From Zobellella iuensis (GTDB lineage: Bacteria; Pseudomonadota; Gammaproteobacteria; Enterobacterales; Aeromonadaceae): a stretch of 64,000 nucleotides of DNA. The notes below the pieces were generated by a model that had not been told where the DNA came from, ran no database searches, and worked only from the letters and a program-made list of their open reading frames with translations. Both the position numbers and the translations under genes were made by a program. Numbering within the stretch: the stretch's first letter is position 1; each line of letters starts with the position of its first letter. Below are positions 1 to 9,133 of this stretch, piece after piece. The stretch spans positions 186,001-250,000 of the forward strand of contig NZ_JAERTZ010000025.1 of assembly GCF_016746085.1 (NCBI RefSeq), read 5' to 3'.

Positions 1-1153
1 CGAACAGGCCCTTCACCGGCACGTCGTTGCCATTGGCATCCAGCTTGAGCGCCTGGCCGTGCACGTTGGTGGGGACACCGCCCATCATATAGTGACAGGT
101 GGGGATAACGGGAATCGGCTCTTTCACCGGATCCACGTGGGCGAAGGTACGGGACAGCTCGCAGATGCCGGGCAGGCGGCTTTCCAGCACTTCCTTGCCC
201 AGGTGATCCAGCTTCAGCTTGATGTGTGGACCCCAGGGGCCGTCACAACCGCGGCCTTCGCGGATCTCGATCATCATGGAGCGGGCCACCACGTCACGAC
301 CGGCCAGGTCCTTGGCGTTGGGGGCATAACGCTCCATAAAGCGCTCGCCGTCCTTGTTCAGCAGGTAACCGCCCTCGCCCCGGCAACCTTCGGTCACCAG
401 CACCCCGGCGCCGGCGATGCCGGTGGGGTGGAACTGCCACATTTCCATGTCCTGCACCGGCACGCCGGCGCGCAGCGCCATGCCGACACCGTCACCGGTG
501 TTGATGTGGGCGTTGGTGGTGGACTGGTAGATGCGGCCGGCGCCGCCGGTGGCCAGTATGGTGGCCTTGGCCTTGAAGTAGACCACCTCACCGGTTTCGA
601 TATCGATGGCGGTACAGCCGACCACGTCGCCGTCCTGGTTCTTCACCAGATCCAGCGCATACCACTCGGAGAACACGGTGGTCTGGTGCTTGACGTTCTG
701 CTGATACAGGGTGTGCAGCAGGGCGTGACCGGTACGGTCGGACGCCGCCGCGGTGCGGGCCGCCTGTTCGCCGCCGAAGGCCTTGGACTGGCCGCCGAAG
801 GGACGCTGGTACACCTTGCCGTTATCGAAACGGGAGAAGGGCAGACCCATTTTTTCCAGCTCGAGGATGGCCTCGGGGCCGGTCTGGCACATAAACTCGA
901 TGGCGTCCTGGTCACCGATGTAGTCGGAGCCCTTGACGGTATCGTACATGTGCCATTCCCAGTTGTCGTCGTGGGCATTGCCCAGCGCCACCGTGATGCC
1001 GCCCTGGGCGGACACGGTATGGGAACGGGTCGGGAACACCTTCGACAGGAGCGCACAGCTCTTGCCGGATTCCGCTATTTGTAAAGCGGCGCGCATGCCG
1101 GCGCCACCGGCGCCGATTACCACGGCGTCGAATTCGCGAATTGCAATAGTCAC
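1..1153 (-). CDS. sdhA: Succinate dehydrogenase flavoprotein subunit (partial, 5' part)
   Basis: This is the catalytic flavoprotein of complex II, which oxidises succinate to fumarate on the cytoplasmic face of the inner membrane. Reading from a GTG at 1153, the first residues ([19 protein letters not shown]) form the FAD Rossmann loop, and an SHTVSAQGG segment near residue 45 holds the histidine that carries covalent FAD in the family. About 384 codons are present out of roughly 590 usual; the rest lies beyond base 1. The GTG start sits one base beyond the sdhD stop, as expected in an sdhCDA(B) operon. Confidence is high because N-terminus, motifs and neighbours all agree. Confidence 0.97.
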   Translation of the reverse strand, partial: MTIAIREFDAVVIGAGGAGMRAALQIAESGKSCALLSKVFPTRSHTVSAQGGITVALGNAHDDNWEWHMYDTVKGSDYIGDQDAIEFMCQTGPEAILELEKMGLPFSRFDNGKVYQRPFGGQSKAFGGEQAARTAAASDRTGHALLHTLYQQNVKHQTTVFSEWYALDLVKNQDGDVVGCTAIDIETGEVVYFKAKATILATGGAGRIYQSTTNAHINTGDGVGMALRAGVPVQDMEMWQFHPTGIAGAGVLVTEGCRGEGGYLLNKDGERFMERYAPNAKDLAGRDVVARSMMIEIREGRGCDGPWGPHIKLKLDHLGKEVLESRLPGICELSRTFAHVDPVKEPIPVIPTCHYMMGGVPTNVHGQALKLDANGNDVPVKGLF

Positions 1154-1154
1154 C

Positions 1155-1499
1155 TTATACACCCCACAATACGACGATACCGGTCAGCAGATAGACCAGC
1201 AGCAACACTACCACCCCGAACTGGGCCAGGCCGCGCCACAGCGCCGGTTTGACATAGTCGGAGAGCACCTGCCAGGCGCCGATCCAGCCGTGCATCAGCA
1301 CGCTGAACAAGGCCAGCAGAGTGAACACCTTGGTGAAGGTCTTGCCGAAAAAGCCGGTCCAGACTTCATAGGTGATGTCGTTGAAGGCGATAAAGCCCAC
1401 CAGATAGATGGTGTATAAGGTCAAAATGATGGCCGTGGCACGGATCAGCATGAAATCATGCACACCGCTGCGGCCAAAGGTTGCAGAATTGGTTACCAT
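1155..1499 (-). CDS. sdhD: Succinate dehydrogenase membrane anchor subunit D
   Basis: Hydrophobic anchor of succinate:quinone oxidoreductase, 114 residues, with three predicted membrane helices (about 18-38, 57-77 and 90-112). The [15 protein letters not shown] stretch around residues 70-84 matches the family segment that lies near haem b and the quinone pocket (HAWIGMWQVLTDYVK type in enteric SdhD). It overlaps the end of sdhC by 7 bases and is followed after one base by sdhA, so translation is probably coupled. Length is normal for the family. Confidence 0.95.
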   Translation of the reverse strand: MVTNSATFGRSGVHDFMLIRATAIILTLYTIYLVGFIAFNDITYEVWTGFFGKTFTKVFTLLALFSVLMHGWIGAWQVLSDYVKPALWRGLAQFGVVVLLLVYLLTGIVVLWGV

Positions 1500-1891
1500 A
1501 CCAGTACCCCCGCCAGCAGTGACAATACAATTGTCACACCGAACGCCACTTTGGCGCTCAGCGCACCCGACTCCAGCTCCTCACAGTAGCCCAGGTCCAT
1601 AATGAGGTGGCGAATGCCGCCCACGATATGGTAGGCCAATGCAGTCAGCACACCCCAGAGGATGAACCCGACGAAGAAACCGTCGAGAATATCCACGACT
1701 GCACGGAACCCGGCCTCGGAAGAGAGCGAGTAACTGAGCAGCCACAGCAGGATGGCGAGTGCAAACAGCGTGATGACACCGGAAACCCGGTGGAGGATGG
1801 ATGCGATAGCGGTGACAGGTTGGCGAATAGTCCGTAGGTCGAGGTTTACAGGTCTCTGTTTTTTAGTCACGGTCTTGCCCACTAGCTCCAT
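1493..1891 (-). CDS. sdhC: Succinate dehydrogenase cytochrome b556 subunit C
   Basis: Membrane anchor carrying one axial haem ligand of complex II; 132 residues with three membrane helices. The N-terminal [10 protein letters not shown] and the [10 protein letters not shown] segment (His88 and His95 here) are diagnostic; His88 corresponds to the haem-ligand histidine of enteric SdhC. No strong Shine-Dalgarno precedes the ATG at 1891. An in-frame GTG at 1870, closer to the usual KKQRPVNL start, is an alternative. First gene of the sdhCDA operon, divergent from gltA across a 398-bp promoter region. Confidence 0.95.
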   Translation of the reverse strand: MELVGKTVTKKQRPVNLDLRTIRQPVTAIASILHRVSGVITLFALAILLWLLSYSLSSEAGFRAVVDILDGFFVGFILWGVLTALAYHIVGGIRHLIMDLGYCEELESGALSAKVAFGVTIVLSLLAGVLVW

Positions 1892-2289
1892 TGAGCACGT
1901 TAGTTATTGTTTTAACAGGTGTTTCCCGGGTATATGACATGAGGTCATGACAAAAAATGCCTGTTAGGAACCCTTCGCCCAACTACCGCTCCGGACCCTC
2001 GAGTCAGCATCTGCAGCATGGCCACAACAGCATCCTATACCCTCGGCGGCCAGTATAAGGAGGGGGGGGAACAATTACAACGAAGGCCCTGAAACAATTG
2101 CCAAATGTGTAAAGTTGATCGCACAACGGGGTTAACGGACTGATCCGGGTGCCGACGAAAATTGACATTCGGCCCAGCTTCTGTCTTCAATATGCCCGCA
2201 CCATGGGAGGTGATAGTGATTAAAAATTCATTTAATCCGTGTAAAAATCCTTACCCGTGGACCTATTATAAAAGCAAAGGAGACGTGCT
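1892..2289. promoter_or_regulatory. Divergent sdhC / gltA control region
   Basis: A 398-bp intergenic region between the outward-facing TCA-cycle genes, with no credible coding frame. On the plus strand TTGACA at 2162-2167 and TTCAAT at 2186-2191 with an 18-bp spacer make a plausible sigma70 promoter for gltA, about 100 bp from the start codon. gltA has a strong ribosome site (AAAGGAG) just before its ATG. In enterics this region is the target of ArcA and CRP; I did not find a site clear enough to annotate. Confidence 0.5.
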
Positions 2290-3576
2290 ATGGCTGACCA
2301 AAAGGCCACACTGCATTTGCCCGGCAAGGAACCCATTGAGCTTCCGATCGCGTCAGGCACTGCTGGTTACGATGTGATCGATATCAGTTCCCTGGGCTCA
2401 CACGGTTACTTTACCTTCGACCCCGGTTTTATGGCCACCGCATCCTGCCGGTCCGAAATCACCTACATCGACGGCGACCAGGGTATACTGCTGCACCGCG
2501 GCTATCCGATCGACCAGTTGGCACAAAACGCCACCTACCTCGAAGTCTGTTACCTGCTGCTCTACGGCGAGGCCCCTACCGCCAAGCAATACGAAGAGTT
2601 CCACCGCAACATCATGCGCCACACCATGGTGCACGAGCAGCTGTCGTCCTTCTTCAAGGGCTACCGCCGCGATGCCCACCCCATGGCCATCGTGTGCGGC
2701 GTTATCGCCGGTCTGTCTGCCTTCTATCACGATCCCATGGACATCAACGATGCCCGGCACCGTGAAATCGCGGCCCATCGCCTGATCGCCAAGATGCCGA
2801 CCATCTCCGCCATGGCCTACAAGTACTCCATCGGCCAGCCGTTCGTGTATCCGCGCAACGATCTGAGCTATGCGGCCAACTTCCTGCAGATGATGTTTGC
2901 CGTGCCCTGCGAAGACTACAAGGTCAACCCCATCGTAGAACGCGCCATGGACCGCATCTTCACCCTGCATGCGGATCACGAGCAGAACGCCTCCACCAGC
3001 ACGGTGCGGCTGGCCGGCTCCAGCGGTGCCAATCCCTTCGCCTGTATCGCCGCCGGTATCGCCTCCCTGTGGGGGCCGGCCCACGGTGGCGCCAACGAAG
3101 CCTGCCTGATGATGCTGGAAGAGATCGGCTCCGTGGATCGCATCCCCGAGTACGTCGCCAAGGCCAAGGACAAGGACGACCCCTTCCGCCTGATGGGCTT
3201 CGGCCACCGGGTGTACAAGAACTTCGACCCGCGCGCCACCGTGATGCGCGATACCTGCCACGAGGTGCTGGACGATCTCAAGATCCAGGATCCGCTGCTG
3301 GACGTGGCCATGGAGCTGGAGCGCATCGCGCTGTCCGACCCCTACTTCGTCGAGCGCAAGCTGTATCCGAACGTGGACTTCTACTCCGGTATCATCCTGA
3401 AGGCCATCGGTATTCCGACCACCATGTTTACCGTGATCTTCGCCCTGTCCCGTACCGTCGGCTGGATGTCCCACTGGAACGAGATGATCTCCGATCCCAA
3501 GCAGAAGATCGGCCGCCCGCGCCAGCTGTACACCGGCGCCCCGGAGCGGGAATTCAAGTCCCAGGTAGAGAAGTAA
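2290..3576 (+). CDS. gltA: Citrate synthase, hexameric type II
   Basis: Condenses acetyl-CoA and oxaloacetate to citrate, the entry step of the TCA cycle. The 428-residue length equals that of the NADH-sensitive hexameric enzymes of gammaproteobacteria. The three catalytic segments are visible: [10 protein letters not shown] (first active-site His, near 265), [15 protein letters not shown] (second His, near 306) and NVDFYSGI (Asp, near 363). The ATG at 2290 is preceded by AAAGGAG. It is divergent from sdhCDA and followed directly by a strong terminator, so it is a single-gene transcript. Confidence 0.98.
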   Translation: MADQKATLHLPGKEPIELPIASGTAGYDVIDISSLGSHGYFTFDPGFMATASCRSEITYIDGDQGILLHRGYPIDQLAQNATYLEVCYLLLYGEAPTAKQYEEFHRNIMRHTMVHEQLSSFFKGYRRDAHPMAIVCGVIAGLSAFYHDPMDINDARHREIAAHRLIAKMPTISAMAYKYSIGQPFVYPRNDLSYAANFLQMMFAVPCEDYKVNPIVERAMDRIFTLHADHEQNASTSTVRLAGSSGANPFACIAAGIASLWGPAHGGANEACLMMLEEIGSVDRIPEYVAKAKDKDDPFRLMGFGHRVYKNFDPRATVMRDTCHEVLDDLKIQDPLLDVAMELERIALSDPYFVERKLYPNVDFYSGIILKAIGIPTTMFTVIFALSRTVGWMSHWNEMISDPKQKIGRPRQLYTGAPEREFKSQVEK

Positions 3577-3593
3577 GCGCCCTTTCGGGCAAG

Positions 3594-3622
3594 AAAAAGG
3601 CCGGCGTCATGCCGGCCTTTTT
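3594..3622. terminator. Bidirectional terminator between gltA and hsp20
   Basis: Inverted repeat AAAAAGGCCGGC-GTCAT-GCCGGCCTTTTT. The A and T runs flank both arms, so it can end gltA on the plus strand and the convergent small heat-shock gene on the minus strand. Confidence 0.9.
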
Positions 3623-3641
3623 GCTATCGGCCTCGTCGGTC

Positions 3642-4181
3642 CTAGACCGGGGAACCGATATCGATCTGTTTGGCCTTGCTTTCGCTCTGCGGCTGGCGGG
3701 GCACGCTGACCTTCAGCACCCCGTCCTTGAACTCGGCCTTGATGTCGCCGGCTTTGGCGTCATCCGGCAGGGTCAGCAGCCGCTGAAAGTGACCGTAGCT
3801 GCGCTCCACCCGGTGCAGCTTGTCGGTTTTCTCTTCGTGTTCGTATTTCTTCTCGCCGCGAATGGTCAGCCGGTTTCCTTCCAGGGTCAGGCTGATGTCT
3901 TCCTTCTTGACCCCGGGGATCTCCATGCTGATCAGGTAGTTGCCTTCCCGTTCGCTGATGTCCAGGCTGGGCTTGAGCTGGCTGAAGCTGGGCCAGTCCT
4001 CCAGGGACGAGGCGCCGAAACGGCGCAGGCTGCGATCGAACAGCCGGTCCATTTCCTGCTGCAGCCGAACCACGGGATGGACGTCCTGATCCTTGTCCAC
4101 CATGGGCATGGCTTCGTCCTGCTCGTGGCGGAACCAGTTCCAGGGCGCCAGTTTGGACGGGGACAGATCTTTCAGTGCCAT
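3642..4181 (-). CDS. Small heat-shock protein, Hsp20/alpha-crystallin family
   Basis: ATP-independent holdase chaperone, 179 residues. An N-terminal arm (about 1-70) precedes the alpha-crystallin domain (about 70-165), which contains the SLTLEGNRLTIRGEKK strand pair and the terminal GVLKVSVPR signature. A C-terminal IDI tripeptide is the usual I-x-I oligomerisation motif. The ATG at 4181 is chosen because GAGGAGGTGG lies just upstream; a longer in-frame start at 4229 lacks a ribosome site. It belongs to the longer Hsp20 class found widely in proteobacteria rather than clearly to IbpA/IbpB, so no symbol is given. Confidence 0.93.
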   Translation of the reverse strand: MALKDLSPSKLAPWNWFRHEQDEAMPMVDKDQDVHPVVRLQQEMDRLFDRSLRRFGASSLEDWPSFSQLKPSLDISEREGNYLISMEIPGVKKEDISLTLEGNRLTIRGEKKYEHEEKTDKLHRVERSYGHFQRLLTLPDDAKAGDIKAEFKDGVLKVSVPRQPQSESKAKQIDIGSPV

Positions 4182-4260
4182 GATAACCACCTCCTCGGAT
4201 TGATTATTTTTCGACCATTCCGAGATCAAGTATTATCAGCCGCCGGCAACTTTCAAGACG
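4182..4260 (-). promoter_or_regulatory. Candidate heat-shock promoter of hsp20
   Basis: Upstream of the hsp20 start the minus strand reads CTTGAAA (plus-strand 4251-4257), the sigma32-type -35 heptamer, followed 12 bases later by TGATAAT. The CCCCAT-type -10 of classical sigma32 promoters is absent, so this is suggestive only. Confidence 0.35.
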
Positions 4261-4265
4261 GATAG

Positions 4266-4301
4266 CAAGGCCGGGCTTGATCAGGATCAAGCCCGGCCTT
4301 G
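4266..4301. terminator. Perfect 17-bp inverted repeat downstream of fbp
   Basis: CAAGGCCGGGCTTGATC and its exact complement are separated by two bases. It lies 39 bp beyond the fbp stop, between fbp and the promoter of hsp20. The T-rich tail is on the plus-strand side (GATTTTATTT), so for fbp it is an imperfect intrinsic terminator; processing or insulation are alternatives. Confidence 0.6.
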
Positions 4302-4339
4302 ATTTTATTTCGAATGACGCTTCCGCGCGCGATGGACCC

Positions 4340-5359
4340 TTAGTCGGCCACAGGCGCCGAATACTCCGCCATAAATTCCTCGGCCTTTTCCACCATGCGG
4401 GTAGAGCCCACGAAATAGGGGGTACGCTGATGCAGGGAGCTGGGTTTGATCTCCATGATCCGCTGGAAACCGTCGGAGGCCTTGCCGCCCGCCTGTTCGG
4501 CCATAAAGGCCAGGGGGTTGCACTCGTACAGCAGGCGCAGCTTGCCGTTGGGAGCACTGGTGCCGGACGGGTAGATATAGATGCCGCCTTTCAGCATATT
4601 GCGGTGGAAGTCGGACACCAGGGAGCCGATATAGCGGGAAGTGTAGGGCCGCTTGCTGGCATCGTCCTTCTCCTGGCAGTACTTGAGGTACTTCTTCACC
4701 CCGTCGGGGAACTTGATGTAGTTGCCCTCGTTGATGGAGTAGATGGTGCCTTCCTCGGGGATGCGGATATTCTCGTGAGACAGGCAGAAGGAGCCGAGGG
4801 TGGGATCATAGGTAAAACCGTGCACCCCGTGACCTGTGGTATACACCAGCATGGTGGAAGAGCCATACACCACGTAGCCGGCGGCGATCTGGTTGATGCC
4901 CGGCTGCAGGAAGTCTTCCAGGGTCACCGGCTGCCCCGGCTCGCTGATGCGGCGGTAGATGGAGAAGATGGTGCCGACGGAAACGTTTACGTCTATGTTC
5001 GACGAGCCGTCGAGCGGATCCATCAGCACCACGTATTTGGCATTGGAGTGACTCTCGCTGTCGAAGGCCACAAAGTGATCTTCTTCTTCCGAGGCGATAC
5101 CACAGACTTCCCCGCGCGCCTCCAGGGCGGCCTTGAACATATCGTTGGCGTAGACATCCAGCTTCTGCTGCACCTCGCCCTGCACATTTTCACCACCGCT
5201 GCTGCCACCGATAATGTCGGCCGCCAGGCCGGCCCGGTTGATCTCCCGGTTGACCACCTTGGCGGCGCGGCGAATGGAAGACAGCAGTGAAGACAGCTCA
5301 CCGGTGGCGCTGGGATATTCAGCTTGTTTCTTGACGATGTATTCACCCAGGGTAATCAT
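4340..5359 (-). CDS. fbp: Fructose-1,6-bisphosphatase class I
   Basis: Hydrolyses fructose 1,6-bisphosphate to fructose 6-phosphate in gluconeogenesis. The 339-residue product carries the metal- and phosphate-binding [18 protein letters not shown] segment near residue 115 and the family C-terminal half with YIPSG/EQAGGKA-like features ([27 protein letters not shown]). The start [12 protein letters not shown] at 5359 is supported by AGGAAA upstream and by homologue length (332 in E. coli); an in-frame upstream start at 5455 has no ribosome site. Monocistronic, followed by a long inverted repeat. Confidence 0.96.
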   Translation of the reverse strand: MITLGEYIVKKQAEYPSATGELSSLLSSIRRAAKVVNREINRAGLAADIIGGSSGGENVQGEVQQKLDVYANDMFKAALEARGEVCGIASEEEDHFVAFDSESHSNAKYVVLMDPLDGSSNIDVNVSVGTIFSIYRRISEPGQPVTLEDFLQPGINQIAAGYVVYGSSTMLVYTTGHGVHGFTYDPTLGSFCLSHENIRIPEEGTIYSINEGNYIKFPDGVKKYLKYCQEKDDASKRPYTSRYIGSLVSDFHRNMLKGGIYIYPSGTSAPNGKLRLLYECNPLAFMAEQAGGKASDGFQRIMEIKPSSLHQRTPYFVGSTRMVEKAEEFMAEYSAPVAD

Positions 5360-5471
5360 ATGTTTCCTCGACGTTTCCTTGTGGCGGCGGCGCGCCGTTA
5401 TTGCAGGGCAATGTACCCTTTTATCTTTTTTCTTGCAGTGAATTTTCTCGGGCAAGGAGGATAAATTTCCC

Positions 5472-6221
5472 TCAGCTCCCGCTCAGCAGGCGGCGAACCT
5501 CGTCCAGATCCGCCGGGGTATCCACCCCCGCCGGCGGCACCACGCAGGCTTCGGCCAGGGCGATGCTTTCGCCGTGCCAGAGCACCCGGAGCTGCTCAAG
5601 CTTTTCCCGCTGTTCCAGGGGGCTGGCCGGCAACCCGAGGTAACGGCGGATAAAGCCGGCCCGATAGGCATAGATGCCGATATGGCGCAGGCAGCCGCTG
5701 AGCTCCGGTACGGATGCCGCCATGCCATCCCTGTCCCAGGGAATGGGCGCCCGGCTGAAATAAAGCGCCTTGCCCGCCTGGCTCTGCACCACCTTGACCA
5801 CGTTGGGATCCTGCCACTGTGCCACCGTCTCTATGGGAGTGGCCAGGGTCGCCATGGGCGCATCGCTGCCCGCCAGCAGCTCGGCCACCTGATCCACCAG
5901 CTCGGGCGGCAGCAGGGGTTCGTCCCCCTGCACGTTGACCAGGATGTCGTCCGGAGCCAGCCTGAGCAGTTCCACCACCTCGGCCAGGCGCTCGGTGCCG
6001 GACTCGTGATGGCGGCCGGTCATGCACACCTCCACCCCGCTGTCCGCCAGGGCAGCGCTAATGCGCTCGTCATCGGTGGCCACCACCACCCGGGCGGCGC
6101 CGCTCTTTTGCGCCTGCGCCACCACCCACTGGATCATCGGCCTGCCGTGGATATCGGCCAGGGGCTTGCCGGGCAGCCGGGTCGAGCTGAAGCGGGCGGG
6201 GATCACGACGATAAAGCTCAT
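5472..6221 (-). CDS. kdsB: 3-deoxy-manno-octulosonate cytidylyltransferase (CMP-KDO synthetase)
   Basis: Activates KDO with CTP to CMP-KDO for inner-core lipopolysaccharide synthesis in the cytoplasm. The 249-residue product begins [19 protein letters not shown], the nucleotide-binding signature of the family, and contains [13 protein letters not shown] and [11 protein letters not shown] blocks typical of KdsB. It overlaps ycaR by four bases and is the last gene of the comEC-msbA-lpxK-ycaR-kdsB group, the same order as in enterics. Confidence 0.97.
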   Translation of the reverse strand: MSFIVVIPARFSSTRLPGKPLADIHGRPMIQWVVAQAQKSGAARVVVATDDERISAALADSGVEVCMTGRHHESGTERLAEVVELLRLAPDDILVNVQGDEPLLPPELVDQVAELLAGSDAPMATLATPIETVAQWQDPNVVKVVQSQAGKALYFSRAPIPWDRDGMAASVPELSGCLRHIGIYAYRAGFIRRYLGLPASPLEQREKLEQLRVLWHGESIALAEACVVPPAGVDTPADLDEVRRLLSGS

Positions 6222-6406
6222 CCGGGCAGCTCATCCAGGTCGAGTTTGCGGGCCCGGTTTTCCAGCAACACCGGAATGTTCTCGGTAATGGGGTAGGCCA
6301 GCCGGTCGAAACGGCAGATCAGCTCGTTGTGCTGCCGGTCCAACTGCAGCTTGCCCTTGCATACCGGGCAGGCAATGATTTCCACCAGTTTGGCGTCAAT
6401 CGCCAT
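6218..6406 (-). CDS. ycaR: Trm112-family small zinc-ribbon-like protein
   Basis: A 62-residue protein of the YcaR/Trm112 family. It has an N-terminal [10 protein letters not shown] with a CxxC pair, and the second cysteine pair of zinc-binding members is reduced to one Cys ([13 protein letters not shown]). In bacteria it is almost always encoded between lpxK and kdsB, as here, but its role in lipopolysaccharide synthesis is not established. It overlaps lpxK by 11 bases and kdsB by four. Confidence 0.92.
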   Translation of the reverse strand: MAIDAKLVEIIACPVCKGKLQLDRQHNELICRFDRLAYPITENIPVLLENRARKLDLDELPG

Positions 6407-7355
6407 GATCTTGCTCCTTTAGTCGGGTTAACAGCATCTGTTCAAAGTCGGCGGGCAACCGGGCGTCCACGGGAACGTACCAGGCGTTATCATGACCTCC
6501 CGGCCATTTGACCGCGTCCTTCTCGGTGATCAGCAAGGGCGCCGACTGCAGCGCCGCCAGTTGTTCGCACGCCACCGCTTTATGGTCGGCCAACGCCAGT
6601 TGTTGGTCAAGAATAAAGCCCAATTGCTCCAGGGTGGCAAAAAAGCGCGGCGGATGACCGATGCCCGCCAGGGCATGGACCCGTTCTCCGGGCACCGGCG
6701 GCGTCTGCCCCGCCAGGGGTTGCAGCGGCCCCGGCTCGAGTTGCATCAGGTATTCCCCGTCCTGTACCGGACCGCCGTTGTTGATCACGGCAGTCGCCTG
6801 GCCGAGCCGCCACAGCCCTTCACGCAGGGGGCCCATGGGCAGCAGATGGCCGTTGCCGAAACGGCGTTTGCCGTCCACCACCACCAGCTCGATATCCCGG
6901 GCCAGGGCATAGTGCTGCAGGCCGTCGTCGCTGATGATGATGTCCACCCCGAGCTCGACCAAACGGGCGGCGGCCTCACTCCGGTTGGGACCCACCACCA
7001 CCGGACAACCGGTACGCCGATGGATCAGCACCGGCTCGTCACCGGCCTCGGCGGCGGAAGTGGTCTTATCCAGCACCAGGGGATAGGCGGCGGCCTGGCC
7101 GCCGTAGCCCCGGCTGATCACCCCGGGGCGATAGCCCCGGGCCCGCAGCCATTCCACCAGCCAGATCACCAGCGGGGTCTTGCCGTTGCCGCCCACGGTC
7201 AGGTTGCCCACCACCACCACCGGCACCGGCGCCCGGTATACGGCCTTGACGCCGCGCCGGAACAGCCAGCGGCGCAGGCCGCTGACCAGGGCGAAGAGCC
7301 CGCTCAGGGGCGCCAGCAGCCACAGCCAGGTCGCCGGTTGATACCAGGCCTGCAT
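6396..7355 (-). CDS. lpxK: Tetraacyldisaccharide 4'-kinase
   Basis: Phosphorylates the 4' position of the lipid A precursor, giving lipid IVA, at the inner membrane. The 319-residue protein has an N-terminal hydrophobic segment (about 9-28) that anchors it and a Walker A loop [12 protein letters not shown] at about 50-61, plus the ISRGYGG and SDDGLQH blocks of the family. The start codon overlaps the msbA stop, so the flippase and kinase are co-translated. Length is usual. Confidence 0.97.
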   Translation of the reverse strand: MQAWYQPATWLWLLAPLSGLFALVSGLRRWLFRRGVKAVYRAPVPVVVVGNLTVGGNGKTPLVIWLVEWLRARGYRPGVISRGYGGQAAAYPLVLDKTTSAAEAGDEPVLIHRRTGCPVVVGPNRSEAAARLVELGVDIIISDDGLQHYALARDIELVVVDGKRRFGNGHLLPMGPLREGLWRLGQATAVINNGGPVQDGEYLMQLEPGPLQPLAGQTPPVPGERVHALAGIGHPPRFFATLEQLGFILDQQLALADHKAVACEQLAALQSAPLLITEKDAVKWPGGHDNAWYVPVDARLPADFEQMLLTRLKEQDHGD

Positions 7356-9106
7356 CAGTGCTCGCCGTACTGGATGGTTCTGAGCTGGGCATAGGCCCCT
7401 TGCCGTTCCAGCAGCTCCGCATGGGTACCACGCTCCACCACCCGCCCCTCGTCGATCACCAGGATCTCGTCGGCACTCTCTATGGTCGACAGGCGGTGGG
7501 CGATCACCAGGGAGGTTCTGTCCTTGCGCAGCGCTTCCAGCGCGCCCTGGATATGACGCTCGGATTCGGTATCCAGCGCCGAGGTGGCCTCGTCCAGGAT
7601 CAGCAGCGGCGCATCGCGCAGCATGGCCCGGGCGATGGCGATACGCTGGCGCTGGCCACCGGACAGGCTGGCGCCGTTTTCACCGATCACTGTGTCGTAA
7701 CCCTGATCCAGCTTACGGATGAATTCATCGGCGTAGGCCACCTTGGCGGCGGCGATAATCTGCTCGCGGCTGTATTCGCCCTGGGCGGCGTAGGCGATGT
7801 TGTTGGCGATGCTGTCGTTGAACAGGTGCACATGCTGGGACACCAGGGCGAACTGGCGGCGCAGATCACTCAGCCGGTAGTCGCGGATATTGACCCCGTC
7901 GAGGCGGATCTCGCCCTCGTCGACATCGTAGAAACGGGTCAGCAGGCTGGCGATGGTGCTCTTGCCCGAGCCGGAGCGGCCCACCAGGGCGACCGTCTTG
8001 CCCGGCGCCAGGCTCAGGCTGACCTCCTTCAGGGCCGGCGTCTCCTTGGTGGGATAGCGGAAGGTGACGCGGTCGAATTCGATATGTCCCCGGGCCCGCG
8101 CCAGGGGCTTGTCGCCCTGGTCCTGCTCGCCCTCGCTGTCGAGCAGCTCGAACAGGCTCTGGCAGGCGGCGATGCCGCGCTGATAGGCGGCGTTGACCTG
8201 GGTCAGACTCTTGAGCGGGCGCATCAGCATCATCATGGAGGTGACGATCACGGTGAAGGTGCCCGGCGTCAGTTGTTCCTGAATGTCCTCGAAGGTGGCC
8301 ACATAGAGCAATATGGCCAGGGCGGTGGAGGCGATCACCTGCACCAGGGGGGTGCCGATGGAGTCGGCCGCCACCATCTTCATGTTTTGCTGGCGCACCT
8401 TGTTGCTGACGCCGAAGAAACGCCCCGACTCCACCTGCTGGCCGTTGAACATCAGCACTTCCTTGTGGCCCTTGAGCATCTGCTCGGTGCTGCTGGTGAT
8501 GTTGCCCATGGCATCCTGGATGCCCCGGCTGATGCGGCGAAAACGGCGGCTGATCACCGCGATCATCACCCCCACCACCGGGCCGACCAGGAAGAAGATC
8601 AGCGACAGCTGCCAGGAGTGGTAGAACATCAGCCCCAGCAGGCCGATCACGGTGGCTCCTTCCCGTACCAGGGTCACCAGGGTGGAGCTGGCGGCGGAGG
8701 ACACCTGGGAGGCGTCGTAGGTCACCTTGGACAGCAGGTTGCCGGTATTGTGGCGGTCGAAAAAAGCCACCGGCATCGCCATCAGCTTGTTGAACACCTG
8801 CTGCTGCAGTGACATCACCACATGGTTGCCGACCCAGGCCATGCAGTAGCCGGACAGAAAGGTACAGACGCCGCGCAAGGACACGATGCCGATCACGAAC
8901 AGCGGCATCCACTTCAACACGTTCGGATCCTGGCCGGTCAGGCCCTCGTCGATCAGCGGCTTGATGGAATAGACGAAAGTGGTGTCGACGGCGGCGTAGC
9001 CGGCCATGCCGATGATGGCGGCCACCAGACCGAGCTTGCGCTCCTTCACATAGCCGAGCAGGCGCTTGAGCACCGGCCAGGACGAGGAGTGTGCTTGTTG
9101 GGACAT
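7355..9106 (-). CDS. msbA: Lipid A export ATP-binding/permease protein MsbA
   Basis: ABC exporter half-transporter that flips lipid A-core across the inner membrane; 583 residues, as in E. coli (582). Six membrane helices fill the first about 320 residues. The nucleotide-binding domain has Walker A GRSGSGKST near 376, signature LSGGQRQR and Walker B LLILDEATSALD. It lies between comEC and lpxK; the lpxK start overlaps its stop. A shared promoter upstream of msbA or comEC is likely; only 27 bases separate msbA from the end of comEC. Confidence 0.97.
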   Translation of the reverse strand: MSQQAHSSSWPVLKRLLGYVKERKLGLVAAIIGMAGYAAVDTTFVYSIKPLIDEGLTGQDPNVLKWMPLFVIGIVSLRGVCTFLSGYCMAWVGNHVVMSLQQQVFNKLMAMPVAFFDRHNTGNLLSKVTYDASQVSSAASSTLVTLVREGATVIGLLGLMFYHSWQLSLIFFLVGPVVGVMIAVISRRFRRISRGIQDAMGNITSSTEQMLKGHKEVLMFNGQQVESGRFFGVSNKVRQQNMKMVAADSIGTPLVQVIASTALAILLYVATFEDIQEQLTPGTFTVIVTSMMMLMRPLKSLTQVNAAYQRGIAACQSLFELLDSEGEQDQGDKPLARARGHIEFDRVTFRYPTKETPALKEVSLSLAPGKTVALVGRSGSGKSTIASLLTRFYDVDEGEIRLDGVNIRDYRLSDLRRQFALVSQHVHLFNDSIANNIAYAAQGEYSREQIIAAAKVAYADEFIRKLDQGYDTVIGENGASLSGGQRQRIAIARAMLRDAPLLILDEATSALDTESERHIQGALEALRKDRTSLVIAHRLSTIESADEILVIDEGRVVERGTHAELLERQGAYAQLRTIQYGEH

Positions 9107-9133
9107 AAGGTCTCTGCCTTGAAAAACAAGGCG